Below, piece by piece: positions 4,293-5,597 of a stretch of DNA of 5,597 nt. Both the position numbers and the translations under genes were made by a program. This DNA is from Bacteroidota bacterium (GTDB lineage: Bacteria > Bacteroidota > Bacteroidia > Cytophagales > Cyclobacteriaceae): NCBI GenBank assembly GCA_003242315.1, contig QGUY01000262.1, positions 1-5,597 of the forward strand, written 5' to 3'. The notes under the pieces are model-generated. The model made no database searches, was not told the DNA's origin, and was given only the letters and a program-made list of their open reading frames with translations. The stretch's first letter is position 1; every line of letters starts with the position of its first letter.

Positions 4293-5597
4293 TCACTCGA
4301 AGACCGAAAGGTTGAGCGTTTGGCCCCGGGAAAGTTCAAACACCTTGATGCCTGTATACTTGCTGCCACCGGAGTCGCGAACACGGAACGCGACCTTGTA
4401 TTTGCCGGGCAGGAGCGTGAGACTGTGCTGCGAACGGCTTGGATCGAGGTGGCAAACCCATTGCTCGGTGCCGTCTTCCAAAATCTCAAACAGGCTGCCG
4501 TATCCCTGAGAGACCGTGTTGATGTTGACGAGCCCTGGCGTGGGCAATTCTATCGTCCTGGTTTTGTCAGGTTCGATGACAACTTCGAACTGGCGTCGGG
4601 GAAGGGTGAGCGTCTCAATGCGATAGGTGCCCGCCAGGTAGCGGAACGTTTCGTTCGCCATCTGGGTGTTGATGATGCGGTGATCGTTCACCGTGCGCAC
4701 GACCACCTGAAATCCAGCGCGGCGTCCATCCTGTTTGACGATTAAGTTGCCTTGCGGAACGGGGATCGATATGACGTTATGCCGTCCGTTGACGATGTTG
4801 ACGTTGTGCCGAACTACTGGCGGGACAGTGTTCACAACCACGGTATAGCTGTTTACCGGATCGATGTTTACTGTATCGGGGCGACCTTTGGAATCCAGGT
4901 AGTGAACGAACTCATAGAATGGCGTACCCGTCATCCCGTTGAGAAATGATACGTCGATGTTTGTCTCATCGGGATTTCCGTCCTTGTCGAGCAGTTCAAC
5001 GCTCACGCTGGTGGTCGAGAACGTCGTCTGTATAGCGTCGTTCAGTACTTTGTTGAAGCTGCTGGAATTGCCCGAGTCGAAATATTGCCCGGCACATTCG
5101 AGCGCCTTTCCACCCTGCAGGCCAAGACCAATTATGAAAGGCCTGAGAAACACACCGCGGCGCTGCAACTCGATCGACGTGGCGCAGGGGTCGCCTTCAC
5201 ATGATTCTACACCGTCTGTAATCAGGATGAGGATGTTCCTATATCCGGGACTGGTCGGAAAGTCCGTAGCAGCCTGGAGCAATGAATACGTAATGGGCGT
5301 CACACCCTTGGGTACGATCTCTTTGAGCTTTTCAATTATTTGATCATGGTTACGCGGTCCGAACGGGACTTCAAGTTTGGTATCCTGGCAGTTGTTCGAT
5401 TGGCGCGCATAACGGTGGCCATATACCCGCAGGGCGAGCTCAAGATTTTCATTTGCTCTCAGTGAGTCGACAAGTCGTGTAAGAATCCGTTTGGCGACTT
5501 CGATGCGCGACTCACCATTATGCCAGATGCCCATCATGGAACCCGAACCATCGAGAAGGAAGAGTATACGGGTGCGGTCAGGGACTTTCTGCTGCAC
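4293..5597 (-). CDS. VWA domain protein with three C-terminal beta repeats, probably exported (5' end cut)
   Basis: The visible 434 residues run in from the right edge, so the true start, and any signal peptide, lie outside. The GTG at the edge is probably an internal valine codon. Residues 8-190 form a von Willebrand factor A domain with an intact metal site: D16-x-S18-x-S20 (DGSGSM), T100 (GVTPIT) and D128 (ITDGVESC). Four cysteines within this domain (C70, C133, C138, C168) suggest disulfides and hence a location outside the cytoplasm. Residues 197-434 contain three related beta-rich repeats of about 75-85 residues (see the repeat entries). The whole layout, including LEVPFGPRNHDQII and PCATSIELQRRGVFLRPFIIGLGL, agrees with a VWA family I recall as widespread in Bacteroidota, whose function is not established. 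A role in surface or periplasmic protein contacts is an inference from the domains. It ends 126 bases before the transketolase gene. Confidence 0.88.
   Translation of the reverse strand: MQQKVPDRTRILFLLDGSGSMMGIWHNGESRIEVAKRILTRLVDSLRANENLELALRVYGHRYARQSNNCQDTKLEVPFGPRNHDQIIEKLKEIVPKGVTPITYSLLQAATDFPTSPGYRNILILITDGVESCEGDPCATSIELQRRGVFLRPFIIGLGLQGGKALECAGQYFDSGNSSSFNKVLNDAIQTTFSTTSVSVELLDKDGNPDETNIDVSFLNGMTGTPFYEFVHYLDSKGRPDTVNIDPVNSYTVVVNTVPPVVRHNVNIVNGRHNVISIPVPQGNLIVKQDGRRAGFQVVVRTVNDHRIINTQMANETFRYLAGTYRIETLTLPRRQFEVVIEPDKTRTIELPTPGLVNINTVSQGYGSLFEILEDGTEQWVCHLDPSRSQHSLTLLPGKYKVAFRVRDSGGSKYTGIKVFELSRGQTLNLSVFE
4296..4541 (-). repeat. VWA protein beta repeat 3 (residues 353-434)
   Basis: This last copy runs from TPGLVNINTVSQGYGSLFEI through LTLLPGKYKVAFRV to the C-terminal strand GIKVFELSRGQTLNLSVFE. 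It contains a single cysteine (C382). It closes the protein directly, with no sorting signal behind it. Confidence 0.6.
4542..4760 (-). repeat. VWA protein beta repeat 2 (residues 280-352)
   Basis: This copy opens with VPQGNLIVKQDG, continues through FRYLAGTYRIETLTLPRR and closes with FEVVIEPDKTRTIELP. Both ends align with repeat 3 (TPGLVNI at the start, LTLLPGKYKVAFRV in the middle). The GxYRI pattern is like that of PEGA-type surface repeats. Confidence 0.6.
4761..5009 (-). repeat. VWA protein beta repeat 1 (residues 197-279)
   Basis: This is the first and most divergent copy of the C-terminal unit. Its second half, YTVVVNTVPPVVRHNVNIV followed by GRHNVISIP, lines up with the second halves of the next two copies (an aromatic start at YTV/YRI/YKV, a central variable turn, and a closing hydrophobic strand before proline). 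Confidence 0.55.

Noticed and set aside
4200..4745. Plus-strand open frame of 181 codons opposite the VWA repeats
   Set aside because: It spans the end of the VWA gene and the promoter gap in antisense, with no family resemblance.
5595..5597. GTG at the right edge as the true start of the VWA protein
   Set aside because: The metal-site motif follows after only 15 residues, there is no room for an export signal, and the frame is still open at the window edge. The gene most likely continues outside.
1..5597. CRISPR arrays, tRNA or rRNA genes, insertion sequences, phage or defence genes
   Set aside because: No spaced direct repeats, no tRNA-like arms, no transposase motif and no terminal inverted repeats were seen. 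The content is core metabolism and a conserved VWA protein.

Overview
The window reads as part of a chromosome of a member of the Bacteroidota, probably a Chitinophagales- or Cytophagales-like organism with roughly balanced base composition. This rests on the gene families (a Bacteroidota-type VWA protein, a split transketolase, an E. coli-like SerA, a class V aminotransferase relative, and an RNA polymerase sigma factor of the type abundant in this phylum). It is also supported by the lack of clear Shine-Dalgarno sequences before the starts and by likely TTG starts. No database search was possible, so the lineage is an inference.

All six genes lie on the minus strand, so transcription runs from high to low coordinates. 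In that order they are: a VWA-domain protein cut by the right edge (4293-5597); the C-terminal subunit of a split transketolase (3204-4166); an ArsN2-like GNAT acetyltransferase (2755-3198); D-3-phosphoglycerate dehydrogenase SerA (1494-2723); a 343-base intergenic region with several inverted repeats (1151-1493); a shortened class V aminotransferase homologue that lacks the PLP-binding lysine (233-1150); and the first 54 codons of a sigma-70 family factor cut by the left edge (1-162).

The transketolase, GNAT and serA genes are tightly packed (gaps of 5 and 31 bases) and probably form one transcript. Its candidate promoter lies in the 126-base gap after the VWA gene, followed by a perfect 15-base dyad. 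The transketolase half belongs to the non-oxidative pentose phosphate pathway and SerA makes the first committed step from 3-phosphoglycerate to serine, so the unit has a central-metabolism flavour. The GNAT's role there is unclear. The transketolase N-terminal half is not adjacent.

Most of the window is ordinary housekeeping sequence. The item that stands out is the aminotransferase homologue downstream of serA. It keeps the fold's C-terminal half and the motif around the active-site loop, but has valine where the Schiff-base lysine should be, and it is shortened in the N-terminal half. Its reading frame is intact, which suggests a pseudoenzyme with a non-catalytic role rather than a decaying gene.
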